Source: Epichloe hybrida (lineage: Eukaryota > Ascomycota > Sordariomycetes > Hypocreales > Clavicipitaceae). Taken from it: a DNA stretch of 64,000 nucleotides. The notes under the pieces were generated by a model that saw nothing but the letters and a program-made list of their open reading frames with translations, searched no databases and had not been told where the DNA came from. Position 1 is the first letter of the stretch, and each line of letters starts with the position of its first letter. The translations under genes were made by a program, and so were the position numbers. Shown in pieces: positions 1 to 12,662 of this stretch. The stretch lies in contig JAFEKR010000010.1 in assembly GCA_019022495.1 (NCBI GenBank), positions 1,302,001-1,366,000 on the forward strand. The letters are read 5' to 3'.

Positions 1-156
1 ACAGGGCCGGAGTGCCCGAGTGCTGCTTTACTCGATTTGTCGACTAGTCGCAAGTCGAAAATGAACATGGCGTCATCGGCCCTGTCGAAGCACATCTTTC
101 CGGGCGCTCCGTTTCATTGCGAAAGCTAAAACAACGGCCGGACCCTGCTCTAGGCT

Positions 157-2718
157 CTACTCGATCAATATATCGTGCCCAAGTCGACGTAGAGGCAGAA
201 AGTTAATCATGACCTCTAGACTTCCAAATCGCCGCATAACATCCCTCGCATCTTGGCCAAAACCCATCCGCGCTCGTCCCACGCGCTCCCAAGTACCGGC
301 CTTGGTTCGCTCCAGGACCAAGAGCAGAATCGTGGCTTCTTCAATGAACCACAATGCCGTCATGCGCTCTCCACGAGCATGCTGCTCAAGGTACTCCCGA
401 ATTGGACTCGGCCCGTTGCTGTTGGCTGCTGATGGCATCGTCGCCGCGGTGCTGAAATCTGTGCCTCGGCCCCGACTGAGTCTTACATCCACGCAGACAT
501 CGTTGAAAACCCATCCGTTGTTATGAACACGTGCTTTCACTTTATCTAGAACCAGAGGGTTCGTGACACGTAAGAGGTAGCGATTCGGCGAGAATGAGGG
601 CGGTCCGCTCGTGGGCGAGAAGTCGTAGACAGCTTGACCGTCTGAGCTGAGCACCAGCATCTCTGGAGAATAAGCCCATTTTACAGACGATGACTCGTTT
701 CTCGTTAGCTGCGTGGCGCTCATATAGTGATGGCTCAGAATCTTCTTCTCCCTGGACGTGCCGTCTTGTTCAATCACGACAACCGAGGAATGGAGCTCGA
801 CCTCGCCTCTCCATCCAGCCCATGTCCAGCTGGGCAGATGTCGCCGTCGCTGTGGCTGGGTGTTTCCAGAATGGTGCCAGAAGCTCGTTGTCAGCGCAAA
901 TAAGAGCTTCGCCCTAGCTGGTCCTTGCCGTGTCTCCGGGTTCCAGGTCGGACTCCACAAGGGAATGCCGACTATGCTACCAAGTTTTCCATTTCCAATC
1001 GTCTTTTCGAGCCGTCTGGTGATGCCGATGAAGGCGCTGAGGGAATCCTCGTCAAAAGTAAGCTTGCGCTTGCTGTATTGAACAACGTGCTTGTCGGTTT
1101 CGCGGAAAATACTCAGCGTGCTCGGCTCTTCCATTGTCTGTGGCAATCTCTTCCAAGCCTCCCAGCTGCCATCGATGTATGAAACGCCATTGAAGAGGCC
1201 GGGTCTCACGAAATCACCCATCTTTTCTTGTTCTCTGTCGTAGTATGTGGCCAATGGTAAGACCAATGTTTCTGGACACGACATGCCGTCACACTCCCAG
1301 TACATCTGTCGTTCGGTGAAGATCAGACGTCGCCGGGCTAAGAGTCCTTCCTGATATGTCCACCCCCGTGTAAACCAGGTTGAGCTTTGGATGTCCATGC
1401 GAGGGTCTCGCAGGCTGGAAACCAGCGTAACACTCCCATCGGCAAATTTGTAGGTCGGCTGTTTTGGTCGCGTGGTCGAACCCACGCCAGGCAATCCATG
1501 CATGGCATGGTCGCCATGTGCAGCAATGATTGTCAGTATGGCGCCTTCGAAAATTTCGTCCATCCTGTCAATGTGTTGCGTGCGCTCGGCGAGATTGGAA
1601 GAGTCTATGCAGAGTTTGTCCATCCACAAATAGCGAAGCTTCAATTCCCGAGTCACGGCAATAGCATCCTGTACAACATTGGACCAGGAATCGCTGGTAT
1701 CACTGCCAGCAACATAGCTCAACGCCACATAGTCCTCGGTGATGGGTCGCTCTACCACCTTGGGTGGTGACTGGATGCAATCAATGAGCTTGAACCCGTG
1801 TAGATCTCGCGATACCTGTCGTCGCCCGCATCGGCCCTGGTGGTGGCGGTCGCAAAACTGCAACCAGTCACTTGCAATTGACAAGTCTGCCGTTTGTCCA
1901 ATCTCTCGTCCCCAAATGCCCTTCTGCAGCCAAGACGAATCAGCGAGAAGCGCGGGCGGCTCTGGGGTCAGTCGTTCGGTGCTCCTGGCTCGAACCCTCA
2001 CAGCCATAGGCTCCAATGAGGTTTGTGGAAGAGTTCTGTAAATCATTCCATTCTCACGAAACCAGTCTGAGTCAACATCCCAGGCTTTTGCGCCGTCTCC
2101 CTGTTTCTTAGGAACAACGCCGAGGAAGCCAGGCGCAAGACCCTTGGCCTTGGCACGTGCAGGATGATTCATGTCGAACAATTTGGTGGAGTCGATCAAG
2201 TAATTCGTGTCCCTGCTGGAAAATGCCGACAAACTATAATCGCCATCTCCTTGCCCGGGTACGTGAACCTCCCAAAAGAACCTACAAAGCGGACACTTTG
2301 TGGCCCATTTGTTCTCTTCCAGTCCGCGGAGTCGAGAAATGAAGTACTCTTTCTTTTCGAAGGCATCTTCAGCGGCGGGATGGAGCGTTTTCGTGAAGGA
2401 GAGATCAACTTCTTCCAGCGTAGTCTCGATGTCCGCTGCTAGACTTGAGCAAGACGTGCACAAGTTGGCATCGGCGTTGCGGATAGTGGCGGATGCAGGG
2501 GCGGATGCATCAGAATGAGCCGAAGGGCTTCGACTTCTCCTCCAGCTGATACGTCGAATGATAGATTCACGTCGGGGAGATCCATCGTCGTCCTCGGGAG
2601 GGGGTTCCACGGTAAGATGCTGCATCATGTTCTTCAGCGGGTTCTTGGATCGGCGCCGCTCAATCGCCGGCCTGTCGCCTCCGCCGCCAGGGGTCACGGG
2701 TATCAGACTGTCGGGCAT
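157..2718 (-). CDS. HET-domain (heterokaryon incompatibility-like) protein, 853 aa
   Basis: Single uninterrupted frame of 853 codons. The HET domain (PF06985 type) lies at about residues 330-475. Its hallmarks are DYVALSYVAG near 329, the LRYLWMDKLCID block near 361-372, an IFEGAILTIIAAHG block near 389-402, and STWFTRGWTYQEGLLARRRL near 446-464. Upstream, CTSC (about 87-90) and CPLC (about 142-145) are the cysteine pairs often seen N-terminal to HET domains. The first 80 residues are basic and Ser/Pro/Arg-rich and look disordered. The C-terminal half (about 480-853) is the variable region usual in this family. HET proteins are intracellular and are linked to allorecognition and programmed cell death in fungi; the partner of this one cannot be told. 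The gene lies about 0.7 kb from a large RIP island, a common setting for fast-evolving HET genes. Family call is firm; specific role unknown. Confidence 0.92.
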   Translation of the reverse strand: MPDSLIPVTPGGGGDRPAIERRRSKNPLKNMMQHLTVEPPPEDDDGSPRRESIIRRISWRRSRSPSAHSDASAPASATIRNADANLCTSCSSLAADIETTLEEVDLSFTKTLHPAAEDAFEKKEYFISRLRGLEENKWATKCPLCRFFWEVHVPGQGDGDYSLSAFSSRDTNYLIDSTKLFDMNHPARAKAKGLAPGFLGVVPKKQGDGAKAWDVDSDWFRENGMIYRTLPQTSLEPMAVRVRARSTERLTPEPPALLADSSWLQKGIWGREIGQTADLSIASDWLQFCDRHHQGRCGRRQVSRDLHGFKLIDCIQSPPKVVERPITEDYVALSYVAGSDTSDSWSNVVQDAIAVTRELKLRYLWMDKLCIDSSNLAERTQHIDRMDEIFEGAILTIIAAHGDHAMHGLPGVGSTTRPKQPTYKFADGSVTLVSSLRDPRMDIQSSTWFTRGWTYQEGLLARRRLIFTERQMYWECDGMSCPETLVLPLATYYDREQEKMGDFVRPGLFNGVSYIDGSWEAWKRLPQTMEEPSTLSIFRETDKHVVQYSKRKLTFDEDSLSAFIGITRRLEKTIGNGKLGSIVGIPLWSPTWNPETRQGPARAKLLFALTTSFWHHSGNTQPQRRRHLPSWTWAGWRGEVELHSSVVVIEQDGTSREKKILSHHYMSATQLTRNESSSVKWAYSPEMLVLSSDGQAVYDFSPTSGPPSFSPNRYLLRVTNPLVLDKVKARVHNNGWVFNDVCVDVRLSRGRGTDFSTAATMPSAANSNGPSPIREYLEQHARGERMTALWFIEEATILLLVLERTKAGTWERVGRARMGFGQDARDVMRRFGSLEVMINFLPLRRLGHDILIE

Positions 2719-3440
2719 TTCCTATTAATTATCCTTTTTGTTGGAACAGGGAATGAGAGGCTCGCTTCATCGACAATGGAAAATTCTGGGCGGGCTAGTG
2801 GTGGTGGAATTATCACGTCAACTGCTCAAATCGAATGTACTGATACAGGTGACTCGCACTTGCACTTTTGCTCGGGTGACCGACCGGAGGCGGGGCAGAC
2901 GACGTCGAAGGCACATTTACGGTGGCGAAAGAAGAGATAGAAATGCAAAGGCAACATGAAAGTATAAATCGTACAATCGAATAAATGAAGAGGACGAAGA
3001 AGACAAACTACCGTGTTGATGCATGAACAAGCGAAATGCAAATGCAAACCAGCAAATGGCACCTCGACGTTGAAATTTTTATGACACTGCCTGTCACTGC
3101 CACTGCCACTGGCCATTGCTATTGTGCCACATCACGCAGCATGTGGGGTGTCGTCCTCTTTCGCTTTGGCTAATGAGAGGATTGACAACTGGTTGTTACT
3201 CGGGCTCTGCCGTCAGTGGACTTGTCCCGGACTTGTCCCTCGCTGCCTGACTGCCGCCTGCCTCGTAGCTCCACTATTCAGGGGTCATTGTACAATTGTA
3301 CAATTAAAGAGGGGCGTGGGTATCAAGCAACCCTCTTCTGTTAAATAGCAACCCTGTCTGTGGCTAGTAGCCCAGTTGCCCCGTTACCGGCCGACCACGT
3401 GATTTTGCGGGCGGCCACGTACTAGTTAAACGTAGCCCCT
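2719..3440. other. Intergenic region upstream of the HET gene, up to the AT-rich island
   Basis: About 720 bp of normal base composition that should hold the HET promoter and 5' leader. I see no convincing coding sequence; short frames here lack any recognisable protein. The composition changes abruptly near 3,440 where the RIP-mutated island begins. Confidence 0.5.
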
Positions 3441-3479
3441 AGCGCCTGCGCATAGCATACCTAATACTATAAAATCGCA

Positions 3480-4277
3480 AATTAAAGCTAAATTAAAGCT
3501 ATCCTTAATAGCTAAAAATATATAATATCCTATTATTATAAAGTCTCTCTTTAACTATGTTTTCCTTACTAAAGAGGCTATCCTTAAGGCTACTAGAGCT
3601 ATAGGTAAAGAGCTTAGCTTTAGTCTTATAATTTATTATAGAAAGCTAAATACTAGTAATTATAACTAAATTATCCTTTAATATTATAAAGGTTAGAACT
3701 ATATATTATAGTATTATTAGGATATTTATCTAAAGAAAGCTTAGAAAAACTTAAGCTTATAGATAATAGGCTACCTATATAAGCTTATAATTATAGTTAC
3801 CCCTAATAAGGATTATATTATTAAGAGGTAGCTATAATAAGACTATGATTATAAGCTTACTAATAGCTAGTATCTTAGTTAATTCTAATATAAAGTTATT
3901 TAAAAATATTATAAAGAGATTATTAACCTTTATAATAGTAGTTAGATTCCCTTAATAATACTAGCTACACTATAATATAGCTACTTAACTAAAGTTAAGG
4001 GCATTATAAGGTAAGATATTAAGAATGCTATTTAACGCTATTAATTAAACAAACTTAATAGCTAATCTAAGATTAAGTGGTTATATAACTAGCTTAAAGA
4101 TAATAATACCTTTATCTTTAGGGACTAATATAGCTCTAATAGGTATATTTAAAAGCTCTTTATTATGCCTATCTCTAGGCTTTAATTATTAAAGGAAAAC
4201 CCTAATTACTTCTTCCTTGATTATATATATAAAATAAACTACTTTAACCTTCTATTATTTAATGCTTATAGTATTAC
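3480..4277. mobile_element. Unclassified RIP-degraded repeat relic
   Basis: AT-rich, stop-riddled sequence with the same mutation pattern as its neighbours. It ends where the outer end of a Ty3/gypsy LTR begins at 4,278. I could not read a diagnostic transposase or polymerase motif in any frame. Confidence 0.4.
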
Positions 4278-7200
4278 TATCATGGCTTGCACCGAAAGGT
4301 TAAGAACGAAGTAATGGCTAAGACTATCGTAGTTGCTACTAGATAAATGCTAGCTAGGGGCGGGTGCGTGAAGGTTTTAATCTTTAACCTAGCACTAATA
4401 ATATGTATAGTCTTTAATAAATACCTTGCTTTATAAGCATATAGCTATCTTATAGCTAGCTAGCCTCTTTATTATCTATATAGCCTAAAGGTTCTTTAAA
4501 GACTTACTTTAATAAATATCCTATCTTTAACCTCTACGCTCCTAATATAATACCCCCCTTATATATAATTAATCTTAATTATAAAATAAGCTACTTACTT
4601 AGGGCGTAGTTACTATATTAGAGCTTTATAAGGAAAAATAAGATAAGGCACCTTATATTTAGATATATAGGTAAATAAAAAGAAATAATAATAATAATAC
4701 TACTAATTAAAAATAACACCTTATTATAGTTAGTAATGTTTTAATAGTAGCTTATACATGGCTTTACTATAGTAAAATAAATATTATTACCTATTATATA
4801 GCTAGAAAAAATAATATAGATAACTTATGTTAATTTTTATAATTAGTTAAATAAATAAAGTACTTAATACTAGGGTTTTAAATAGTCTAACTAGAGGGCT
4901 TATATTATAGTTACTATAAGCTTATAGCTATTAGGCATATATGCGTTTAGTAGTGCTAATAGTTATTATTATAATTTGTGAATTACCTATATATAGTGTA
5001 TTAGATTACTTAAGGGGTCTAGGGTTAATATAAAAAAGACTAATTTTTCCTCTCTTTTATACTCTTCCTTTCTTTTATAATATCCCTTAACCTTATAAGT
5101 TACCCTTACTAGCTAAGTAGTAGCTCTCTTATTACTATTACTTAGTAGTTACTAATCTCTTTTAGTCCCTAATTATTATTATTATCTATCCTTATTTATC
5201 TTAGTTTCTTACCCTTATCTAGCTTATAAGTTTATACTCTTATTAGTATAACTTCCTTATCTAGTTTATTATAGCTAACTTATAGCTAGTTTACTATATT
5301 TAAGTCTTATACCTAAACTTTACCTTTATTAATACCTTAAGAAAATCTATTAACTAAGAAATCTCCTATAAAGTCTCCTTAAAAGTAAACTTCTTTTAAA
5401 ATCTTATTATAAGTTTATTATATTCTTATAGTATCTTTATTACTAACTTACTACTAGTAAAATAACTTTAAAAAAGATTCTATATATATACTATTATTAG
5501 TAAGTAATAATATAAAATATTCTCCTAAAAAACAGTACCTATAAGATTTTAGAATACTTTATTAATAAAAAAACCTTCCTAGCTAAATATAATAAGTCTT
5601 TAAGTATAATATCTTTACTTACTTATTACTTCTTTATAGCTAATATTTAATAGGCTATTTAATAAAATATGCTTATTACTTCTAAAATAATAAAAACTAT
5701 ATTATAGTATATCTTTCTTAACTAAAATTTACCTAGTTATTACTAATATATTACTAGACTTTAGCTTAAATTATATAGCTTTATAATAGGCTATTTAAAC
5801 TTATTAAAGCTACTCCTAAAGGTAGCTATTACTATTAAAATAAAGTAAGTATAATCCTATTTCCTAGATACTAGATTACTACTAACTTACTACTAGCCTA
5901 TTATAAAAATAAAGAAAAAGCTATAGAATACTATTCTAGTTTATAAAAATTCTAATAAGTATAGTTATATTTACTATACTTAAATATTTACTAATATTAC
6001 CTATAAGATAAAATATAATAAATACACTATAATAGTACTACTAAGTAATACTATAAATCTAGAGACTTAGATTAATATTATAAATTACCTTTACTTTATA
6101 GCCTAGAATATCCTAAAGGTAAGCTTTCTTAATATATATAGCTAATACTTAACTAACTTACTAGTAGTTTATACTAAATACTATTAATTTACCTAAATAT
6201 ATTAGTCTTATTAAGCTCCCTAGTGTACTTTAAGTCTATATATATAAAGAGAGGGATTTAAATAATAAAGATACTCCTAAGGCCTCTTTCTCTATAGCTT
6301 CTATAGCTACTAATAATAATAAGGGACTAGTAGTCTTAAGGGCTAACTTTATTATAAAGGGATAAGTACTTAGTAGCTATATAATAGATTATTTAAGTTA
6401 TCTAAGTAAATTAACTTTATTTTCTAATATCTTTAGTGTGTTAAGTTATAAAATATAACTACCTTATATTAACTTTATTACTTAGCTATTACTTATAGTT
6501 ATTAATAATTTCTTTAGTAATAAAATCCCTTTTTAATACCTAAGAATTCTCTAAAGTATTATAGCCCTTCTATTTAACTAGATATTTATAATACTTTTTA
6601 TTATAGTAATATAAAATAATTCTCTTAACTTTAAACTCTTATTTATTATTTTTAATAGTATCTTATAGTAAGGATATATTTTCTATATCTATTAGGTTCC
6701 CTTTAAAAGGTTTAAGACTAGTAATATTAAATATATTATATAATTAAGTCCTAGGTAGTAATTTTAATTAATATACTAGTCTATAACTTCTAATTACCTT
6801 TTTAATCTTATAGGGGCTTAGATACTTTATAGCTAGCTTTTTACTAGGGTGTCTTAGGTTAATATTTTTTATTAATAATAAAACATAGTTACTAACTTTA
6901 AACCTTATTAGAGTTCTCTTCTAGTTATAATATTTTTTATACTAAGTCTATAAGTTACTTAAAAGCTACTTAATTATAGTATACTTCTCTCTTAGTGCTA
7001 AAATCCTACTTTTAGCTTAATTATTTACTAAAGGGATGTTTACTATTACTTACTATAGACCTCTAGGATTATAACCTTATAATACCTCCGCTAGTATATA
7101 GCTATGCGTTAAGTAATTGCTTATATTATACGCGAATTACGCTATTAATAGGTTATTCGCCTAATTAGTTTATTTAGTATAAGTAAAAGCCCTTAAATAA

Positions 7201-10200
7201 TATTCTAAGACCTAGTTTAAATATTCTATCTAACTATTTATCTAGGGGTAAAAAGCAGTGCTAAGTAATTACTTTATTATAAGAAAATAGCAAAAAGTTA
7301 TCTAAAAACCACTAGTAAATATAAAACCTTAGTCTATTATAATACCTTCTAGGGCTTTATAGTCTTTAAAAACATATTCTAAGAACATAGTTACTAGCTT
7401 ATTACTAGTTAGTTATATTAAAATAGGGATATAAATACTGTATTTTATAAAACGGTTAATAATAACTAAAATTACATTATAGGTTTAATTTAAATCTTTT
7501 ACTAGTAAAAGTCTAGTAATAAAATCTATTAATAATTCTTAAAAAGGGCAATTAGGCACTAGTAATATAGCTAGCTTACTATATAGTTTATAATGCCTTA
7601 GTTTTAAAGTCTAATAATTTATATAAGTGCTAACATATACCTTTATATCTTTCTTTATTATTAGCTAATAATATTAGTTTATAATCTAATAAAGAGTTTT
7701 GCTTACTCCTTAGTGCCTAGTAGTAGGGTTATTATAAGTTAGTAATAAAATTTCTTTCCTTATACCTAGAGGAATAAAAATATAATTCTTAAATATTAAT
7801 AGCTTAGAAAGTCTAATTAACTATATCTAGGATATAGCTAAATCGCTGCTTTTAAGTAACTTTAATTAAGCTATAGTAAAGTTATTACCTTACTATGCTT
7901 TATATAATAAGACTTAAATTAAGGGTTTTAATTCTAAGCTCTTTTCTAAAAAGTTAGAGTTAAACTTAGAAAAGGTTCTCTAAATAGATTAGATCCTAGC
8001 TATAATATCTCTATAAGTAATTAGTTTAATAAATGCTTTTAGTCTTATAGGGATATAGATAAGTAACGTTTTTAAGGGGCGCCCTTACTACTTACTAGTA
8101 ATAACCTATACTAGTCTATTCCTATTAGTAATAGCTAGTCTAATAGGAAAATTAAAATAATTAAGTAATAAACAATATATACGCTAGGTACTAATAGTAT
8201 TACTATAGCTAGCTTATTACTTATTAATAGAAGTATAAAAAGTATTAAATAACCTTACTAATATAACTTTTCTAAGATTATCTAGATTATTAGGTTCTTT
8301 AGAAATATAGTTAAGTTATGATTTTTTAAAACCCTAGATATTAGTAGTATTATTATAGCGTTATTATAACTAACTATTAGTTACATTAAGTAACGTTTTC
8401 GTGAAGCCTATAGTATTAATAATATTACTATAGTGTTTCTATCTCTTAGTATTTATAAATTTAAATAAAAAGGTAAGAAGTTATATAATTACTACTTTCT
8501 CTTTCCTTGCCTTACTTATAAAATCTAGTCTTCTTAAAAGTGAGTTAGTAGGATTTAATTTCCTTATATAATATATAATCTTAAAGTTAAAAGGATAAAG
8601 CTTATTAAGCATAGTTACTTACCTGCTAGTAAGCTTAGGCTTTATAGTAAAGTACTTATAGTTTAAATAATCTATAATAACTTTAATTATATAAGCTAAA
8701 TAAGCGAGATAGTGTCTTTATATATAAAAAGCCTCTTAGATAGCTAATAATTTGCTATTAGGTATTAAATATTATAATTTAGTATTAGTTATCTTTCTTA
8801 ATATAAATATAACTAGGTGCTAGTAACCTAGCACTAATATTATAAGTATAGCCCTAATTATATATTTAGATATATCTATCTTTACTCTAAGATATATAAG
8901 TAAGTTAAAATACACTAAAATTAGCGCTTCCTAAAATCTTTATTAAAGCTCTTTAAACACTACTATCTTATAGGGTTTTAGTTTAAATATTACTAGTTAA
9001 TTCCCTCTAAGGCAATCTATTAATAGAATAATAACTTTACTATACTATTTAATAAAATAGTAGTAGAATCTAGTAAAACTAAGAAATAACTAAATATTAA
9101 AAACACTACATAGTATTAGCTAGGTTATAATTACTTTAACTCTTACTAGGTCTATTATAATACCTTTCTTTAATATCTTAAAGCCTAAAAATTAAACTTC
9201 CTTAACTAAAAATTAACACTTCTCTAGGTTAATAAAAAGACTTACCTCTTTAAACTTACATAAAACTTATTTAATATGCTTTATATAATCTTTAACCTTA
9301 CTACTATATATTAGCGTATTATCTAGATAGATAATGTAAGTCTTATTAATAAGTCCTTTAAGAGTATTATTAATATACTCCTAAAAAGTTACTAGTGTAT
9401 TAACTAGTCTAAATAGCATTACTAGATATTTAAAGTAGCTATATTAATAATAGAATACTATTTTTACTTATTACCTAAGCGAATACGTAGCTAGTAGTAT
9501 ATATCTTTTAAATCTAGGACTATAAAAATAACTATGCTCGCTAATTAATTAAGAATTTTAGTAATAAGGGGCAAAGGGGCCTTATTCTTAATTATGATCT
9601 TGTTTAGGCCCTTATAATTCATATAAAGCCTTAATTTCCCTCCTTTCTTTAGAATAAATAAAATTAGGGCTTTAGCTAGGCTAACTAATTTTCTAATCCA
9701 CCCTTTAAGCTATATACTTATAAGGTACTCTTTAAGAACCTCTAGCTCCCTTTTAGCTAAATTATATATAAGCCCCTAAGGTAATGTTTTCCCTTTTTCT
9801 AATTTAATTACATAAGTGTAACCTCCTAGTTTAGGAAGCTTACTTACTAACTCTTTAGAAAAAATATCTATAAACTCCCTATATTTTTCTAGGATTATTA
9901 GTGTAAGGTACTTAGTGCTTTTATCCTAATTTAACATAGCTTCTTTATTACTTACGTTTTCTAAAATTAGTATAACTATAATACCTTTACTTTTTTACTA
10001 TAAATAAGCATACTTAAGGATTTATATAGTTACTTTACTATTTATTTATATATCTATTACTACTAGGTTCTCTAATTAGCCTTCTCCTTTTCCTTTTTAA
10101 TTTTTATTTTCTAGAATACTTAGCCTAATCTTTATTACTCCTAATAATAAAGTAACTACTACTATTTTTTTCTCTCTATATACTTACCACTTACTATAAG

Positions 10201-11040
10201 TAAAGAAAAGATATTCTATTATTACTAGATATCTCTAGTATTTATGCTCCTAACACATAATTATAGGTAAATACTCTTTAATCTAGTCTATACCTAGAAT
10301 TATCCCTTTACTTATATTAGTAATAAAGTAACTAACTTAGTAAACCTTTATAAATTCTATACTATCTTTTATCTTAACTAATTTTTTAGAATTTCTTAAT
10401 ATAAAATCACTTTTTTGCTTATACTCTCTAATATTCTATTTAATTAGATTATATTCTTCTAATCCTTTTTTAATAATAATTTTAGATAAATTATTAAAGA
10501 CTATATGCCTATATTAAATAGTACTTATATAGCTAACTACTAGTTATCTTATTATAAAGATACTTATATTCTTATTTTATTATCTATAGGGTATTTTATA
10601 GTAAGATTGCATTCCTAGGTCTATGCTAATTAAACTAGTATTATATTAGGAGATATAGCTTTATTACTACTTTCCCTATGCTTCTTAGTTATATATTTAG
10701 TACTTTTATAGGTAAAATAATCTAGTGCTTAATAAGTTAGTATAGTATACCTAGGCTTTTTATATTTATAGCACACTAGGGATAATCTTTTCCCTTAGTC
10801 TTTACTCTATTACTACGCCCTATTTATAGGTAATATAAAATAAAAGCATTACCTCTTTCTTTTAGAGTCTTAACCTTTTTTATTATTTTAGCTTAAACCT
10901 ATTATAACCTTTGCTTTCTTACCCTAGCCTTATAGTTAGCTTTAGGTTATTAGAATCTCTTAACTAATTATTTACTTTCTTATAGTATTATTTAAGCTAT
11001 TTAGAAAGATTATAATTCTTAGATATATAGGGATTTCTTT
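4278..11040 (-). mobile_element. Ty3/gypsy LTR retrotransposon relic, copy A
   Basis: Read on the minus strand, a degraded gag-pol runs from about 11.0 kb down to the 3' LTR, whose outer end (TATCATGG, a RIP form of TGTCACGG) is at 4,278. Seen in order: a CCHC-type zinc knuckle of the form CYKCKKPGHT at about 10,748-10,778; reverse transcriptase at about 9,578-9,650, where GGKLRLYMNYKGLNK matches the gypsy block GGKLRLCVDYRGLNK; then RNase H and integrase regions down to about 6.6 kb, shown by their inverted match to copies B/C. Many stops throughout. The LTR and 3' part (4,278-6,590) are an inverted match of 21,313-23,624, and about 6,590-7,500 of 11,490-12,420. No second LTR was found at the right end, so the 5' end is missing or replaced. 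Confidence 0.8.
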
Positions 11041-11489
11041 AGGTAACTTAGTGTGTGCTATGATACGCGCGCCTATAAACGCGCGTATTCGCGATGACAA
11101 GCACAAGGGATACAGGGGATCGCAGGGATAAATAACACAACAAGGGATAACGATATTAGTTATCTAGGCAAAGGGACTATTTAATCTATAAAGAGATCAC
11201 CTATAGCTAGATTCTTTTAAGGTTCTTTATGCACGCCTAACTTTAGATTTTTGACTTAAATGCCTAGTGCTACTATAGCTACTATTGTGTTTACCTTAAT
11301 AAGATAAATTAATAAGATTATTTCCCTAACTTAACTAAAAAGTCACTTCTAATCTAACAGACTATTTAATCTAAATTATCTCTATTCGTAAAGACTAATT
11401 TAGCCGTTGTTATAATCGCTGCTATTAAGTTAATTAACCCTTCTGACGTGAGCAAACGTCACCGCTACCTTTAATTACCTGTTTTAAGA
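11041..11489. mobile_element. LTR-like fragment with little RIP
   Basis: About 110 bp at 11,051-11,160 and a second patch near 11,440-11,470 keep CA/TG and CpG dinucleotides, starting TGTGTGCTATGATACGCGCG. The composition and the TGATACGCGCG start resemble fungal gypsy LTRs. It sits between gypsy copy A (minus) and the integrase fragment C (plus). It could be a solo LTR of another gypsy family; its ends are not defined by a clear target duplication. Confidence 0.4.
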
Positions 11490-12431
11490 ATTATTAATGG
11501 ATTTTATTACTAGACTTTTACTAGTAAAAGATTTAAATTAAACCTATAATATAATTTTAGTTATTATTAACTATTTTATAAAATATAGTATTTATATCCC
11601 TATTTTAATATAACTAACTAGTAATAGGCTAGTAACTATATTCTTAGAATATATTTTTAGAGATTATAAAGCCCTAGAAGGTATTATAATAGACTAAGGT
11701 TTTATATTTACTAGTAGTTTCTAGATAACCTTTTATTATTTTCTTATAATAAAGCAGCTACTTAGCACTGCTTTTTACCCCTAGATAAATAGTTAGATAA
11801 AACGTTTAAACTAGGTCTTAAAATATTATTTAAGGGCTTTTACTTATGCTAAATAGACTAATTAGGCAAATAACCTATTAATAGCGTAATTTACGTATAA
11901 TATAAGTAATTACTTAACGTATAGCTATACACTAGTAAAGGTATTATAAGGTTATAATCCTAGAGATTTATAGTAAGTAATAGTAAATATCCCTTTAGTA
12001 AATAATTAAGCTAAAAGTAGGATTTTAGCACTAAGAGAAAAGCACACTATAATTAAGTAGCTTTTAAGTAACTTATAGACTTAGTATAAAAAATATTATA
12101 ACTAGAAAAGAACTCTAATAAGGTTTAAAGTTAGTGACTATATTTTATTATTAATAAAAAACATTAACTTAAGACACCTTAGTAAGAAGCTAGCTATAAA
12201 GTATTTAAGCCTCTATAAAATTAAAAAGGTAATTAGAAGTTATAGATTAGTATATTAATTAAAATTACTACCTAGGACTTAATTATATAATATATTTAAT
12301 ATTACTAGTCTTAAACCTTTTAAAGGGGACTAAATAAATATAAAAGATATATCCTTACTATAAGATACTATTAAAGATAATAAATAAGAGTTTAAAGTTA
12401 AGAGAATTATTTCACACTACTATAACAGAAG
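11490..12431 (+). mobile_element. Ty3/gypsy integrase segment (left part of the element split by a hAT insertion)
   Basis: The plus-strand translation with stops reads through as a gypsy integrase core: DFITRLL...ILVIINYFIKYSIYIPI, then IIID*GFIFTSSF, then QLLSTAFYP*INS*IKRLN, matching the family pattern DFITGLP / VSDRGSVFTS / LSTAYHPQTDGQTERQN. The segment ends at the 8-bp target duplication AACAGAAG (12,424-12,431), and the same element resumes at 21,305. The inverted copy A contains this junction without the interruption, which proves that the two halves were one element. Confidence 0.8.
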
Positions 12432-12662
12432 CAGAGTATTGTTTGTATTGTATTTATTGTATTATATTGTATTAAATACAAATTATTTTGTAATGTAATT
12501 AGTGTAGTAACTACACTAACTACAAACAATACAAATGTATTATTAGGTTAAAAAAAAGTGGGACTTTTTATTAGCTAAGGTTATTATTAGGATTAAAATA
12601 CAATTAGTTAATAGAAACCTTTTATTATTAGCTATTTTATCTAATTAGTTATATAATTTATA